From CAYOYK01 sp964408185 (GTDB lineage Bacteria > Bacillota > Clostridia > Christensenellales > Aristaeellaceae), in the NCBI GenBank assembly GCA_964408185.1, contig CAYOYK010000022.1, positions 1-40,839 of the forward strand: 40,839 nucleotides of DNA, given 5' to 3'. Both the position numbers and the translations under genes were made by a program. The notes beneath the pieces are model-generated. The model was not told the DNA's origin. It did not search any database and was given only the letters and a program-made list of their open reading frames with translations. Shown here one piece after another: positions 8,171 through 15,965 of the stretch (positions are counted from its first letter, which is position 1; the number at the start of each line of letters is the position of its first letter).

Positions 8171-11100
8171 TCAGGCATAATCTCGGCGCGGCAGCTGGAC
8201 GCCCAGCTCGTCCGCAAGCGCGACCAGCGTATCCAGCGCGCGGACAATCTGCTCCGGCTTGTGCTCGCTGATTACGCAAAAGCGCAGTCTTGCCTTGTTT
8301 TTGGGCACGGCCGGATACACGGCCGGCGGCACAAACACGCCGCGCGCGCGCAGGCGGTTGCTCAGCTCAAACGCGTCCTCGTCGCTGCCGATCAGCACGG
8401 GGATGATGGCGGTTTCGCCTGCAAGACAGATGTCCAGACGACGCTTTTTGGCCTCCTCCACAAAGCAGCGGATGTTGCGGCGCATGTCGGCCATGATGCT
8501 CGGCTCGTGGCGGAGCAGGCGCACGCTCTCCAGCGTCGCGGCGGCAAGTGGCGGGGAGATGCCCACCGAGAACACAAAGCCGGGCAGGTTGTAGCGCAGG
8601 TATTCGATGATGCTGCGAGGCCCGGCCAAATAGCCGCCGCACGTGCCCAGCCCCTTGGACAGGGTGCCCATTTTGATGTCGATATCGTCGTGGTTCAGGT
8701 GGAAGTATTCGTCCACGCCGCCGCCCGTTTCGCCGATTACGCAGGCGCTGTGCGCCTCGTCCACCATCAGGAAGCACCCGTATTGCTTTTTCAGCGCCAC
8801 AAAGGCCGGCACGTTGGCGATATCGCCGTCCATGCTGTACGCGCCCTCTATGACGATCAGCACCTTGGCAAACTTGCCGCGCTGAGTGCGCAGGATGCTT
8901 TCCAGCGCGGCGGGGTCGTTGTGGGGGAAGGGCTTGGCGGTTGCGCGGCTGAGGCGGCAGCCCTGCTCGATGGAGTTGTGCGCGAGCGCGTCGTAGACAA
9001 TCAGGTCGTTCTTCCCGCAAAAATTGCCTACCACCGTCACGTTGGTGGAGTGGCCGCCCACCAGCACCAAGCAGCTCTCCGCGTGCTTCCAGTCGGCCAG
9101 CTCTCTTTCCAGCTCCTGATAGAGCGATTTTTCCCCGGCCAGCAGCCGGCTCCCGCTGGCGCTGGTGCCGTATTGATCGATGGCCTTTTTGGCGGCCTCC
9201 TCCACCTCCGGCCGGCCGCTCATGCCGACATAGTTGTACGAGCCGAAGTTGAGCACCTCCTGCCCCGCCATCAGCGAGGTATCGCGCAGCGGGGAGTCGT
9301 GACACACGAAGTACGGGTTGCTCGCGCCGTCCGCCTTCAGCGCCTGCTGGCGCTTGTGGAACGCCTGATACTCCGGCGTGTCCTCGAACCGCGCGATGGG
9401 GACGATCTCCTCCTCCGGCCCGCGCTCGCCCTGACTCTCGTAGGCCGCGTCTCCGCGCACCTTGCCGTACAGGAGCGAGCTCATATCGTTGACCGTCGTG
9501 CAGCGGCCGTATTCCTCTACCGGAATCAGCACGGAAAAGAGCTCCTCCACCTTGAGGGCCACGCTGAGCACCTGCAAGCTGTCGCCGCCCAGATCGTCGA
9601 TAAAGTGCGCGTCGTCGCGGATGCTTTCGACGGGCTGATCCAGCGCCTCGGCATAAAGCTGGCGCACCTTTTGCTTGATCTCCTCCACCTGCAGGTCGGT
9701 CGGCTGCACGTCTGTGACGGTCGGGGCTTCCGCGGCGGTCACGGCGACGGCCTCCGGCTTGGCGGAGAGGCTCAGGTCGCGGTAAGCGAGCTTTTTCTCC
9801 TCCAGCATCGCTTTAAGCGCGAGCCGCTTGACCTTGATGCCGTTGACCAGCGGAAGCTGCTCGGCGGTTACCAGCGCGCGCGTCAGCCGCTTGAGGGTCG
9901 GCTGCTTGGTGTTGACGGCGACGATCTGCCTGCGCAAAAACTCGATGTAGGGGTCGTCCTTGTACCGCTGGCCGACGTTGAGCACCAGCGTGATGTCCTC
10001 GTATTTTTGGCGCTTGCCCGGCTTTTGCACGCCCAGCACAGTCAGCTGCTCCACGCCCTCCAGCTTGGAGAACGCGTCCTCCAGCTCGTCGGGGTACACG
10101 TTCTCGCCGGATTCGTTGATGATGACGTCCTTGCAGCGGCCCTCCACAAACATGCGGTCGCCCTTTTCCAGCCGCACGATGTCCCCGGTCGGGTACCAGC
10201 CGCCCTCGATCAAATCCGGCGGGAGAAGTCGGCCGTCCACCAGCCGCCCGCTGTGTACGGATTTGCCGCGAATCAGCATTTCGCCGCGACGGCCGCTCTT
10301 GCCGCCCTCGCTCTGCCTGATGCGGTACTCGATGTTGCTCAGCGGCTTGCCCACGGAGCCGGACAGCCGCTTGCGCAGGCTCATGCTCGTCTCCACGGAG
10401 TTGACGGCGGTCTCGGTCATCCCAAAGCCGCAAACCGTGTAATAGCCGATGGCGTTGAGCGTGCGCAGGTGCTCCGCCGGGGTATGGCTTCCGCCCAGTA
10501 TGATGGCGTCTACACCGCAGCCAAGCATTTGCGATGTGACGGACTTGAACATCACATTGCGTGCCAGCCACAGGCCAAAGCCGGGCGCGACGCTTTGCAC
10601 GCCGAGGCTTACGCCCTTCATTGCGCCAAACAGCCCGCGCCGCAAACGGCTTTGCTTGGCCAGCTTCTTTTGCAGAGCGTTGCACAGGTTGTTGGCGAGC
10701 AGAGGCACGGCCAGCAGCGTGTTCAGCCCGAAGCGCCGGGACGCGCCGGTGATGCTCTGCGGCGTGCGATCCTTGGGGTAGATGATGCCATAGCCGATAA
10801 AGCTGATCCAAAGCAGGTTGGCGATGAAGCCCAGCACATGATGGAAAGGCAAAAACGCAAGGGTTCTGCGCGGGAGATCATCCACCACGCGGGGGTTGGA
10901 GCGCTGGAGCAGCTCGCTGGAGAGCACCTGCTCGCATACGGCCGCGCCGTTGAACACAAAGATGCGGCTGGTCGCCGTGGTGCCGCTTGTGCACAGCGCC
11001 ACGGAATCGGCAAACGAGGGCGTAAAGCCCTGCGCGTCACGGCAGGCGAAGAGCTGCTGCGTGGGGATTTGCAGATAGTCGGCGGGCAGCTTGCGCGGCT

Positions 11101-11476
11101 TGGCGGAGAGGATGGCCGTTGCGCCAGCCTGACCCAGCAGATAGGCCGTTTGCTCGTCGCTCAGGGAAGCGTCCAGCAGCAGCGCGTTGTAGCCCGCCGC
11201 AATCAGCCCCCAAAAGGTGGGAAACCATTCCCGGCAGGTATCCATGGAGATTCCCACGTATTCGCCGCGCCGCTGCACGCCCAGACGATCGGACAGGAAC
11301 GCGGCGTAGTGATAGGTCATTTTTTGATATTCGGCAAATGTGATGGAACGCTCCTCGTCGCCGTCCAGATAGAACGCCGCGGTGCGATCGTCCCAATCGC
11401 AAATCAGCTCAAACAGGCGCTGCAGCGTCATGCTCTCGCGCAGAGCAGCGCCGCGCTGTACAATGTTCATTTGCAT
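8171..11476 (-). CDS. AMP-ligase / acyl carrier protein / alpha-oxoamine synthase fusion
   Basis: Fusion protein of 1101 residues. Residues 1-560 are an acyl-AMP ligase: A3-like loop CTSGTTATS (162-170), FGMTET (351-356), PTGD (429-432) and a C-terminal VNGIKVKR lysine region (544-551). Residues 590-672 are an acyl carrier protein with DDLGGDSL and phosphopantetheine serine S633. Residues 700-1101 are a PLP enzyme of the alpha-oxoamine synthase family (serine palmitoyltransferase, KBL, BioF): stacking H833, D906 in VDEAHS, Schiff-base K941 in GTLSKGLG. The inferred reaction is loading a fatty acid on the in-cis ACP and decarboxylative condensation with an amino acid to a 2-amino-3-ketone. ATG 11476 directly follows the SDR stop (TGA-ATG). 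The amino acid and acyl substrates cannot be read from sequence. Confidence 0.9.
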   Translation of the reverse strand: MQMNIVQRGAALRESMTLQRLFELICDWDDRTAAFYLDGDEERSITFAEYQKMTYHYAAFLSDRLGVQRRGEYVGISMDTCREWFPTFWGLIAAGYNALLLDASLSDEQTAYLLGQAGATAILSAKPRKLPADYLQIPTQQLFACRDAQGFTPSFADSVALCTSGTTATSRIFVFNGAAVCEQVLSSELLQRSNPRVVDDLPRRTLAFLPFHHVLGFIANLLWISFIGYGIIYPKDRTPQSITGASRRFGLNTLLAVPLLANNLCNALQKKLAKQSRLRRGLFGAMKGVSLGVQSVAPGFGLWLARNVMFKSVTSQMLGCGVDAIILGGSHTPAEHLRTLNAIGYYTVCGFGMTETAVNSVETSMSLRKRLSGSVGKPLSNIEYRIRQSEGGKSGRRGEMLIRGKSVHSGRLVDGRLLPPDLIEGGWYPTGDIVRLEKGDRMFVEGRCKDVIINESGENVYPDELEDAFSKLEGVEQLTVLGVQKPGKRQKYEDITLVLNVGQRYKDDPYIEFLRRQIVAVNTKQPTLKRLTRALVTAEQLPLVNGIKVKRLALKAMLEEKKLAYRDLSLSAKPEAVAVTAAEAPTVTDVQPTDLQVEEIKQKVRQLYAEALDQPVESIRDDAHFIDDLGGDSLQVLSVALKVEELFSVLIPVEEYGRCTTVNDMSSLLYGKVRGDAAYESQGERGPEEEIVPIARFEDTPEYQAFHKRQQALKADGASNPYFVCHDSPLRDTSLMAGQEVLNFGSYNYVGMSGRPEVEEAAKKAIDQYGTSASGSRLLAGEKSLYQELERELADWKHAESCLVLVGGHSTNVTVVGNFCGKNDLIVYDALAHNSIEQGCRLSRATAKPFPHNDPAALESILRTQRGKFAKVLIVIEGAYSMDGDIANVPAFVALKKQYGCFLMVDEAHSACVIGETGGGVDEYFHLNHDDIDIKMGTLSKGLGTCGGYLAGPRSIIEYLRYNLPGFVFSVGISPPLAAATLESVRLLRHEPSIMADMRRNIRCFVEEAKKRRLDICLAGETAIIPVLIGSDEDAFELSNRLRARGVFVPPAVYPAVPKNKARLRFCVISEHKPEQIVRALDTLVALADELGVQLPRRDYA

Positions 11477-12310
11477 TCACTCACGTCCCTTCGGGCAGTA
11501 GTAGCCGCGCAGAATCCGCGCGAACAGCTTGTCGGGCAGGACGGCGTGCATCCACACGGCCGCGCGCTGGTCCGGCTTGGCAACGCGCAGGCGGAAGCGC
11601 GGGCTGCTCCGGCGCAGGTTGCGCTCCACCTTTGCGCCCAGCCGATCGGGCGGCAGGCCGTTTGCTTCATCCCGATGGATGGCCGCGCGGGCGCTGTCGT
11701 CGTCCGCCGCATAGGGCGAGCTTTCCCCGGCCGCCGCCGCGCGCAGGCGATAGCGCTCGCTGCCGCTGCGATGATCGCCCGGCTCCACCAGCGATACGTG
11801 AATGCCAAACGGGGCGCACTCCATGGCAAGGCACTCGGCATAGCCCTCGATGGCGTGCTTGCTGGCGGTGTACGCGCCCTGATACGGGACGCCCAGCAGC
11901 CCGTTGATGGACGAGAACAGGCAGAGCTTGCCGCTTCCCTGCGCGCGCATTGTCGGCAGCGCGGCGTTGACCATGCGCGTCATGCCGATGAAGTTGGTCT
12001 CCATGACGCGCTGATACTCCTCGGCCGCCGTCTCCTCGCTTGCGCCCAGCACAAGCAGCCCGGCGCAGTAAACCAACGCGTCCACCGTCGGGCTGATGGC
12101 CAGCGCGCTTTGGGAAAAGTTGGCTACGCTTTGCTCGTCTGTTACATCCAGAGGGAGCGCGTGCATGCCTGCCGGGATTGTCTGCGGCGATGGCGCGGCG
12201 AAGGAGCGCGCGCCCGCGACGACCAGCCAGCCCGCGTCGGCAAAGGCTTTCGCCGTTGCCGCGCCAAGGCCGCTGGACGCGCCAGCCACCCATACGGTAC
12301 TCTGTTTCAC
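11477..12310 (-). CDS. SDR oxidoreductase, 3-ketosphinganine-reductase-like
   Basis: Classical short-chain dehydrogenase of 277 residues. The Rossmann nucleotide motif AGASSGLG is near the N-terminus, and the catalytic tyrosine and lysine are in AYTASKHAIEG. It has an extended C-terminus (VWMHAVLPDKLFARIL), as in ketosphinganine-reductase-like and other lipid-acting SDRs. The GTG start at 12310 is set by AGGAGG 7 bases upstream; longer frames cross the promoter. Its TGA abuts the ATG of the fusion gene, so the two are translated in step. The context suggests it reduces the amino-ketone made by the oxoamine synthase domain. Many SDRs look alike, so the substrate is inference. Confidence 0.85.
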   Translation of the reverse strand: MKQSTVWVAGASSGLGAATAKAFADAGWLVVAGARSFAAPSPQTIPAGMHALPLDVTDEQSVANFSQSALAISPTVDALVYCAGLLVLGASEETAAEEYQRVMETNFIGMTRMVNAALPTMRAQGSGKLCLFSSINGLLGVPYQGAYTASKHAIEGYAECLAMECAPFGIHVSLVEPGDHRSGSERYRLRAAAAGESSPYAADDDSARAAIHRDEANGLPPDRLGAKVERNLRRSSPRFRLRVAKPDQRAAVWMHAVLPDKLFARILRGYYCPKGRE

Positions 12311-12353
12311 AATGAGGCCTCCTATAAATGCAGGGTATACCCATAACGTTCCC

Positions 12354-12382
12354 AGTATATCGCATCTTCGCCGGTTGTGCAA
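12354..12382 (-). promoter_or_regulatory. SigA promoter of the SDR/fusion operon
   Basis: On the minus strand TTGCAC (12382-12377), a 17 bp spacer, and TATACT (12359-12354). It lies 43 bp upstream of the GTG start, with AGGAGG in between. Confidence 0.75.
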
Positions 12383-12437
12383 GTTTTAGGCATGTACTGG
12401 TTTTTTTCAGCAAACGTCCGGGATGCGCACCCAACGC

Positions 12438-12473
12438 AAAAAAGGCGGTCGCCCGCGCCTGCGAACGATCGCC
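12438..12473 (-). terminator. Terminator of the AAC(6')-like gene
   Basis: On the minus strand GGCGATCG (12473-12466) pairs with CGACCGCC (12451-12444) with one mismatch, then six T (12443-12438). It lies 15 bp after the stop at 12489 and before the SDR promoter. Confidence 0.7.
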
Positions 12474-12488
12474 TGTGTTCCGGCCCCG

Positions 12489-13025
12489 TCAAGCACGCCC
12501 GACGAGCGTTTTGGCCATCCAGAGATCCGGCTTGCCTAGTCCGTTTGCGTCCGGGAATACGCCTACAAGGGCGTAGCCCTGCTTTTGATAAAACTCATAG
12601 GGGTGCCGGGCCAAATTGCGTATATCGGCAAGCCGCCGATAGGTGTCGGCGTACAGATCGACGCCGGACAGCGTGGTGGCGGATCGGGTATCGTCCGTGC
12701 CGAGGTAGAGCATTACGCCGCCGCGCGAGAGCACCTCGGCTTCGAGCGCGCGGACAAGCGCCGCGCCTATGCCCCTGCCGCGGCTGTCCGCGCGCACCGC
12801 CAGCGGGTGCAGCTCCCAGCCCGTGAGCCCGTACTGCGGAATCGCGCCGATCAGCCCAAGCACGCGCCCGCGCTCCAACGCGACCAGCAGGATGCGCTCC
12901 TTTGCAAGCAACAGGCGCATTTCCCGCATGGGACGCGCGGCGTAGCAATCAAAGGCCTCGGCCAGTATCTTGCCGCATTGGCGCGCCAGACGGTGCTCAC
13001 GGCGGCGCAGGAGACGGATTTCCAT
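12489..13025 (-). CDS. Aminoglycoside 6'-N-acetyltransferase-like GNAT protein
   Basis: GNAT-fold acetyltransferase of 178 residues, close to the AAC(6')-I subfamily that transfers acetyl from acetyl-CoA to the 6'-amino group of aminoglycosides. Family-like stretches are GLTGWELHPLAV with the acetyl-CoA pyrophosphate loop SRGRGIG, LYLGTDDTRSATTLSGVDLY, and the C-terminal FYQKQGYALVGVFPDANG followed by GKPDLWMAK. The start follows AAAGGAGGG. It has its own promoter and terminator and no mobile-element genes nearby, so it looks like a resident chromosomal gene. Whether it confers any resistance cannot be told; some chromosomal relatives are weakly expressed or act on other amines. Confidence 0.82.
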   Translation of the reverse strand: MEIRLLRRREHRLARQCGKILAEAFDCYAARPMREMRLLLAKERILLVALERGRVLGLIGAIPQYGLTGWELHPLAVRADSRGRGIGAALVRALEAEVLSRGGVMLYLGTDDTRSATTLSGVDLYADTYRRLADIRNLARHPYEFYQKQGYALVGVFPDANGLGKPDLWMAKTLVGRA

Positions 13026-13046
13026 TGCGCTCCCTCCTTTGCGCGC

Positions 13047-13075
13047 AGTATAGCATAACTGTGCGCCGCAAACAA
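13047..13075 (-). promoter_or_regulatory. SigA promoter of the AAC(6')-like gene
   Basis: On the minus strand TTGTTT (13075-13070), a 17 bp spacer, and TATACT (13052-13047), 21 bp upstream of the ATG. The -35 lies 2 bp past the stop codon of the ZIP gene. Confidence 0.7.
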
Positions 13076-13077
13076 CG

Positions 13078-13869
13078 CTATCCCAGCGCCACGTCCAAGA
13101 TCATCATCATCAAAAAGCCGAGCATTACGCTCAATGTGCTGATGTGCGAGCAATCGCCGAGGTTGGCCTCTGGGATCAGCTCCTCTACCACCACATAGAT
13201 CATCGCGCCCGCCGCGAAGGCCAAGAACCATGGCATCATCGGCGCGACCAGCAGCGAGAGATACGCGCCCAGCACGCCCGCGATGGGCTCCACCGCGCCG
13301 CTGAGCGCGCCTGCGATAAACGCGCGCAGGCGGCTTGCGCCGGACTTGCGCAGCGGCAGAGAGATCGCCGCGCCCTCCGGGAAGTTTTGCACCCCGATGC
13401 CAAGCGCCAGCGCTACCGCGCCGGAGAACGCGGCGGGCTGACCGCTCTGCGCGGCCAGCCCGAACGCAAGCCCAATGGCGAGACCTTCGGGAATGTTGTG
13501 CAGCGTAACCGCCAGCACCAGCATGGAGGTGCGGTGCTCCGTGCCGGGGTAGCAAACCTTGCCGTTTGCCAGCTTGCGCAGATGGGGGAGCAGGCGGTCG
13601 AGCGACAGCAGAAACAGCGTGCCCAGCGCCACGCCTCCCGCCGTGGGCAGCCAAGGAAGCATCAGCACCTGCTCGGTCGCCATATCAATGCTGGGGAGCA
13701 GCAGCGACCATACGGACGCGGCAAACATCACGCCGGCCGCAAAGCCGAGGAACGCGCGCTCCGTCCGCACGGGAATCCTGCGCTTGAAAAGAAATACGGC
13801 GGCCGCGCCCAGCGCGGTGATGGAAAATGTAAACAATGTTGCAAGCAACGCCTCCAATATCGGGGACAT
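13078..13869 (-). CDS. ZIP family divalent metal transporter
   Basis: Integral membrane protein of 263 residues with about eight hydrophobic segments. The metal-path motifs are HNIPEG (H124, E128) in TM4 and NFPEG (N162, E165) in TM5, as in ZupT/GufA-type ZIP proteins, which bring zinc or other divalent ions into the cytoplasm. A variable cytoplasmic loop (about 98-113) lies between TM3 and TM4. ATG 13869 is chosen because GGAGGAA precedes it; the longer in-frame start at 13944 would add 25 polar residues and cross the divergent promoter. Metal preference cannot be read from sequence. I found no clear minus-strand promoter. Confidence 0.93.
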   Translation of the reverse strand: MSPILEALLATLFTFSITALGAAAVFLFKRRIPVRTERAFLGFAAGVMFAASVWSLLLPSIDMATEQVLMLPWLPTAGGVALGTLFLLSLDRLLPHLRKLANGKVCYPGTEHRTSMLVLAVTLHNIPEGLAIGLAFGLAAQSGQPAAFSGAVALALGIGVQNFPEGAAISLPLRKSGASRLRAFIAGALSGAVEPIAGVLGAYLSLLVAPMMPWFLAFAAGAMIYVVVEELIPEANLGDCSHISTLSVMLGFLMMMILDVALG

Positions 13870-13894
13870 GGGGGTTCCTCCTCCAATTGCCGGA

Positions 13895-13923
13895 TTGCTT
13901 TTGCAGGGCTTTGGGCTTACAAT
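13895..13923 (+). promoter_or_regulatory. SigA promoter of the yitT-like operon
   Basis: TTGCTT (13895-13900), 17 bp spacer, TACAAT (13918-13923), 70 bp upstream of the ATG at 13993. It lies within the divergent region shared with the ZIP gene. Confidence 0.65.
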
Positions 13924-13992
13924 AGATGCGCTCTGCGGAAGCATAGCGATACATCCTATGCGCCGCGCCCCGGCGCGTGCGGGAGGAAAGAC

Positions 13993-14880
13993 ATGAGCCA
14001 GAACTCAACCCCCAAAGGGCCTGTATCCATCAAGGAGACCGTCAAGGATTATGCTCTGCTTACGCTGGGCACGCTGCTGCTGACGGCCGGCGTGTATTTT
14101 TTCAAATTTCCAAATAACTTCTCAACGGGCGGCGTAAGCGGCATCTCTATTATTCTGGGGCATTACGTGCCCAACCTGTCGGCAGGCTCCTTTGTGCTGA
14201 TTATCAACGTGGTGCTGCTGATCCTTGGATACATTGTCCTTGGGCGAGGCTTCGGCATGCGCACCACCTACTGCTCGCTGCTGTTCTCGCTGGCCATCTA
14301 CGCGCTGGAGGCGCTTGTGCCGATCGATCACCCCATGACCTCTCAGCCGCTGCTGGAGCTTATTTTCGCCGTGTCCCTTCCGGCCGTGGGCAGCGCGATT
14401 CTGTTTAACCTGCGCGCGTCCAGCGGCGGTACGGACATCGTAGCCATGATCCTGCGCAAATTCTCCCACCTGAACATTGGCAACGCACTGTTCTGCGTGG
14501 ATTTTCTCATCACCGTCGCGGCTTGCGTCGCCTTTGGCATGGAGACGGGTCTGTTCTCCATGCTGGGGCTGATGATCAAGGCGCTGGTGGTGGACATGGT
14601 GCTGGAGAACATCAATGTAAACAAGCTGTTCCAAATCGTGACCACCAAGCCGGAGCCGATTGTGCTTTACATTGTAAAGCAGCTCCATCGCGGCGCGACC
14701 GAGGTCAAGGCGGAGGGCGCCTACACCAACGAAAACAAGACCATTGTGATGACGGCCGTCAATCGCGGGCAGGCCGTTCGCCTGCGGCAATACGCCAAGA
14801 GCGTTGATCCCAAGAGCTTTATTATGATTACCAACACGGGCGAGATCATCGGCAAGGGCTTTCGCGGACAGATGAACTAA
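13993..14880 (+). CDS. YitT family membrane protein
   Basis: Protein of 295 residues. The N-terminal part (about 20-200) carries five to six hydrophobic segments with the family signature NNFSTGGVSGISIIL and LRASSGGTDIVAMIL. The last 80 residues form a soluble DUF2179 domain (TKPEPIVLYIVKQLHRGATEV, then FIMITNTGEIIGKGF). YitT proteins are common and multi-copy in Firmicutes; their transport or signalling role is not settled. The start follows GGGAGGAAAG. It is the first gene of an operon with the GNAT gene 12 bp downstream. An open frame upstream of this ATG is antisense to the ZIP gene and not coding. Confidence 0.92.
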   Translation: MSQNSTPKGPVSIKETVKDYALLTLGTLLLTAGVYFFKFPNNFSTGGVSGISIILGHYVPNLSAGSFVLIINVVLLILGYIVLGRGFGMRTTYCSLLFSLAIYALEALVPIDHPMTSQPLLELIFAVSLPAVGSAILFNLRASSGGTDIVAMILRKFSHLNIGNALFCVDFLITVAACVAFGMETGLFSMLGLMIKALVVDMVLENINVNKLFQIVTTKPEPIVLYIVKQLHRGATEVKAEGAYTNENKTIVMTAVNRGQAVRLRQYAKSVDPKSFIMITNTGEIIGKGFRGQMN

Positions 14881-14892
14881 GGAGGGGCGGCT

Positions 14893-15381
14893 ATGAACAT
14901 CACCATTCGTCCGGCGGCGGAGCGGGACGCGGACGCGATTTGGCGCGTCAACAAAGCGTCGCTGGGCTATGATTACCCCGTTGAACGCACCCGCGAGAAC
15001 GTGCGGTATGTGCTCAGCAGGCCCATGTACCGCGTTTTTGTCGCCTGCGATGAAAACGGCGACGTGCTTGGCTATGCGCACGCCGCCGATTATGACAACA
15101 CCTATTCCGATCGCCTGAAAAACCTTATGGGGCTCGCCGTGCTGGACAGCGCGCAGGGCCTCGGTATCGGGCGCATGCTCCTGCGCGCGGTAGAGACGTG
15201 GGCGCGGGAGGACGGCTGCGCGGGCGTGCGGTTGGTCAGCGGGCATAACCGCACGCCCGCGCACCAATTCTACTTTCATTGCGGATACGTCCTGCGCAAG
15301 GAGCAAAAGAACCTGATCAAGCTCTTTGACGCGCCTGCGCAGGCACGGCTTGAGTCTTCGGCTCGCACACATAACGGCTGA
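14893..15381 (+). CDS. GNAT family N-acetyltransferase
   Basis: Protein of 162 residues with the GNAT fold: N-terminal IRPAAERDADAIWRVN, then motif A LAVLDSAQGLGIGRMLL, which binds the acetyl-CoA pyrophosphate, and motif B in APAHQFYFHCGYV-like sequence (HNRTPAHQFYFHCGY). AAGGAGG stands 7 bases before the ATG. It follows the YitT gene by 12 bp and is probably co-transcribed. Its last 65 bp overlap the 3' end of the convergent GNAT gene. The acceptor substrate is unknown. Confidence 0.88.
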   Translation: MNITIRPAAERDADAIWRVNKASLGYDYPVERTRENVRYVLSRPMYRVFVACDENGDVLGYAHAADYDNTYSDRLKNLMGLAVLDSAQGLGIGRMLLRAVETWAREDGCAGVRLVSGHNRTPAHQFYFHCGYVLRKEQKNLIKLFDAPAQARLESSARTHNG

Positions 15382-15871
15382 CGACGCAGCGCCCGCCAAA
15401 GGCCTCGGCTTCCTCGGTGACCAGCAGGCGATAGCCCGCGCGACGCAGCACGGAAGCGGAGGCAAGGTTGCCCTGCTTCACAATGCCATAGACCCGCGGC
15501 AGGCGCAGACAATCCAGCGCCCAGCGCGTCAGGGCCGCCGCTGCCTCGGCGGCGTAGCCGCGCCGCTGGAAGGCCTCCGCGACGGCATAGCCGATCTCGA
15601 TTCCATCGGGGATCTCCGACAGGCCGACATGGCCGATCAGCGTGCCGCCCGCTTTCTCCGCTATGCCAAGCACAAGCGGGTATTGGTCCTTTTGCCAGCA
15701 GCCCGCAAGAAAGCCGATCAGCTCGGCCGCGTCCGCCTCCGTCTCGCACACCTCGTCGGGCAGCTCCTCACGGGCGGCAGGCTCGCGGCTGTATCGCCCT
15801 AGCAGAGGCGCGTCGTCCGGCGCAAGGGGGCGGAGGGTCAGCCGCGCGGTATCCAGTATGATGCCCGTCAT
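15317..15871 (-). CDS. RimJ/RimL-like GNAT acetyltransferase
   Basis: Protein of 184 residues of the Acetyltransf_3 group: TARLTLRPLAPDDAPLL at the N-terminus, GHVGLSEIPDGIEIGYAV, the acetyl-CoA loop QRRGYAAEA, and the NLASASVLRRAGYR motif near the C-terminus. RimJ/RimL relatives acetylate ribosomal protein N-termini, but most family members have other or unknown acceptors. The start follows AAGGAGCG. Its 3' end overlaps the oppositely oriented GNAT gene by 65 bp. It is a different subfamily from that neighbour, so a recent duplication is unlikely. Confidence 0.85.
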   Translation of the reverse strand: MTGIILDTARLTLRPLAPDDAPLLGRYSREPAAREELPDEVCETEADAAELIGFLAGCWQKDQYPLVLGIAEKAGGTLIGHVGLSEIPDGIEIGYAVAEAFQRRGYAAEAAAALTRWALDCLRLPRVYGIVKQGNLASASVLRRAGYRLLVTEEAEAFGGRCVVSRYVCEPKTQAVPAQARQRA

Positions 15872-15965
15872 CTTTACGCTCCTTTTTTCTCCCTGAAATA
15901 GTCCTTGTTATGAATGCAAATGCAACAGAGTTATGATATACTTCTTTGGTATGGAGGTGGAACCC

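Noticed and set aside
8138..12346. A 1402-codon open frame on the plus strand across the fusion/SDR operon
   Set aside because: It is exactly antisense to two genes with clear catalytic motifs. Its translation is rich in Arg, His, Gln and Ala with no recognisable domain, as expected from the complement of GC-rich coding DNA.
12300..12382. Longer SDR start (TTG at 12382)
   Set aside because: The extra residues cross the promoter hexamers; AGGAGG with 7-base spacing fixes GTG 12310.
13144..14880. A 578-codon frame that would extend the YitT protein upstream
   Set aside because: The added part is antisense to the ZIP transporter gene. A ribosome site and the family N-terminus set the start at 13993.
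15905..15942. Full SigA promoter for the DUF606 pair
   Set aside because: TATGAT and TATACT fit a -10, but TTGTTA is 21 bp away from the first and nothing better lies at 16-18 bp; only the -10 is mentioned under the gene.
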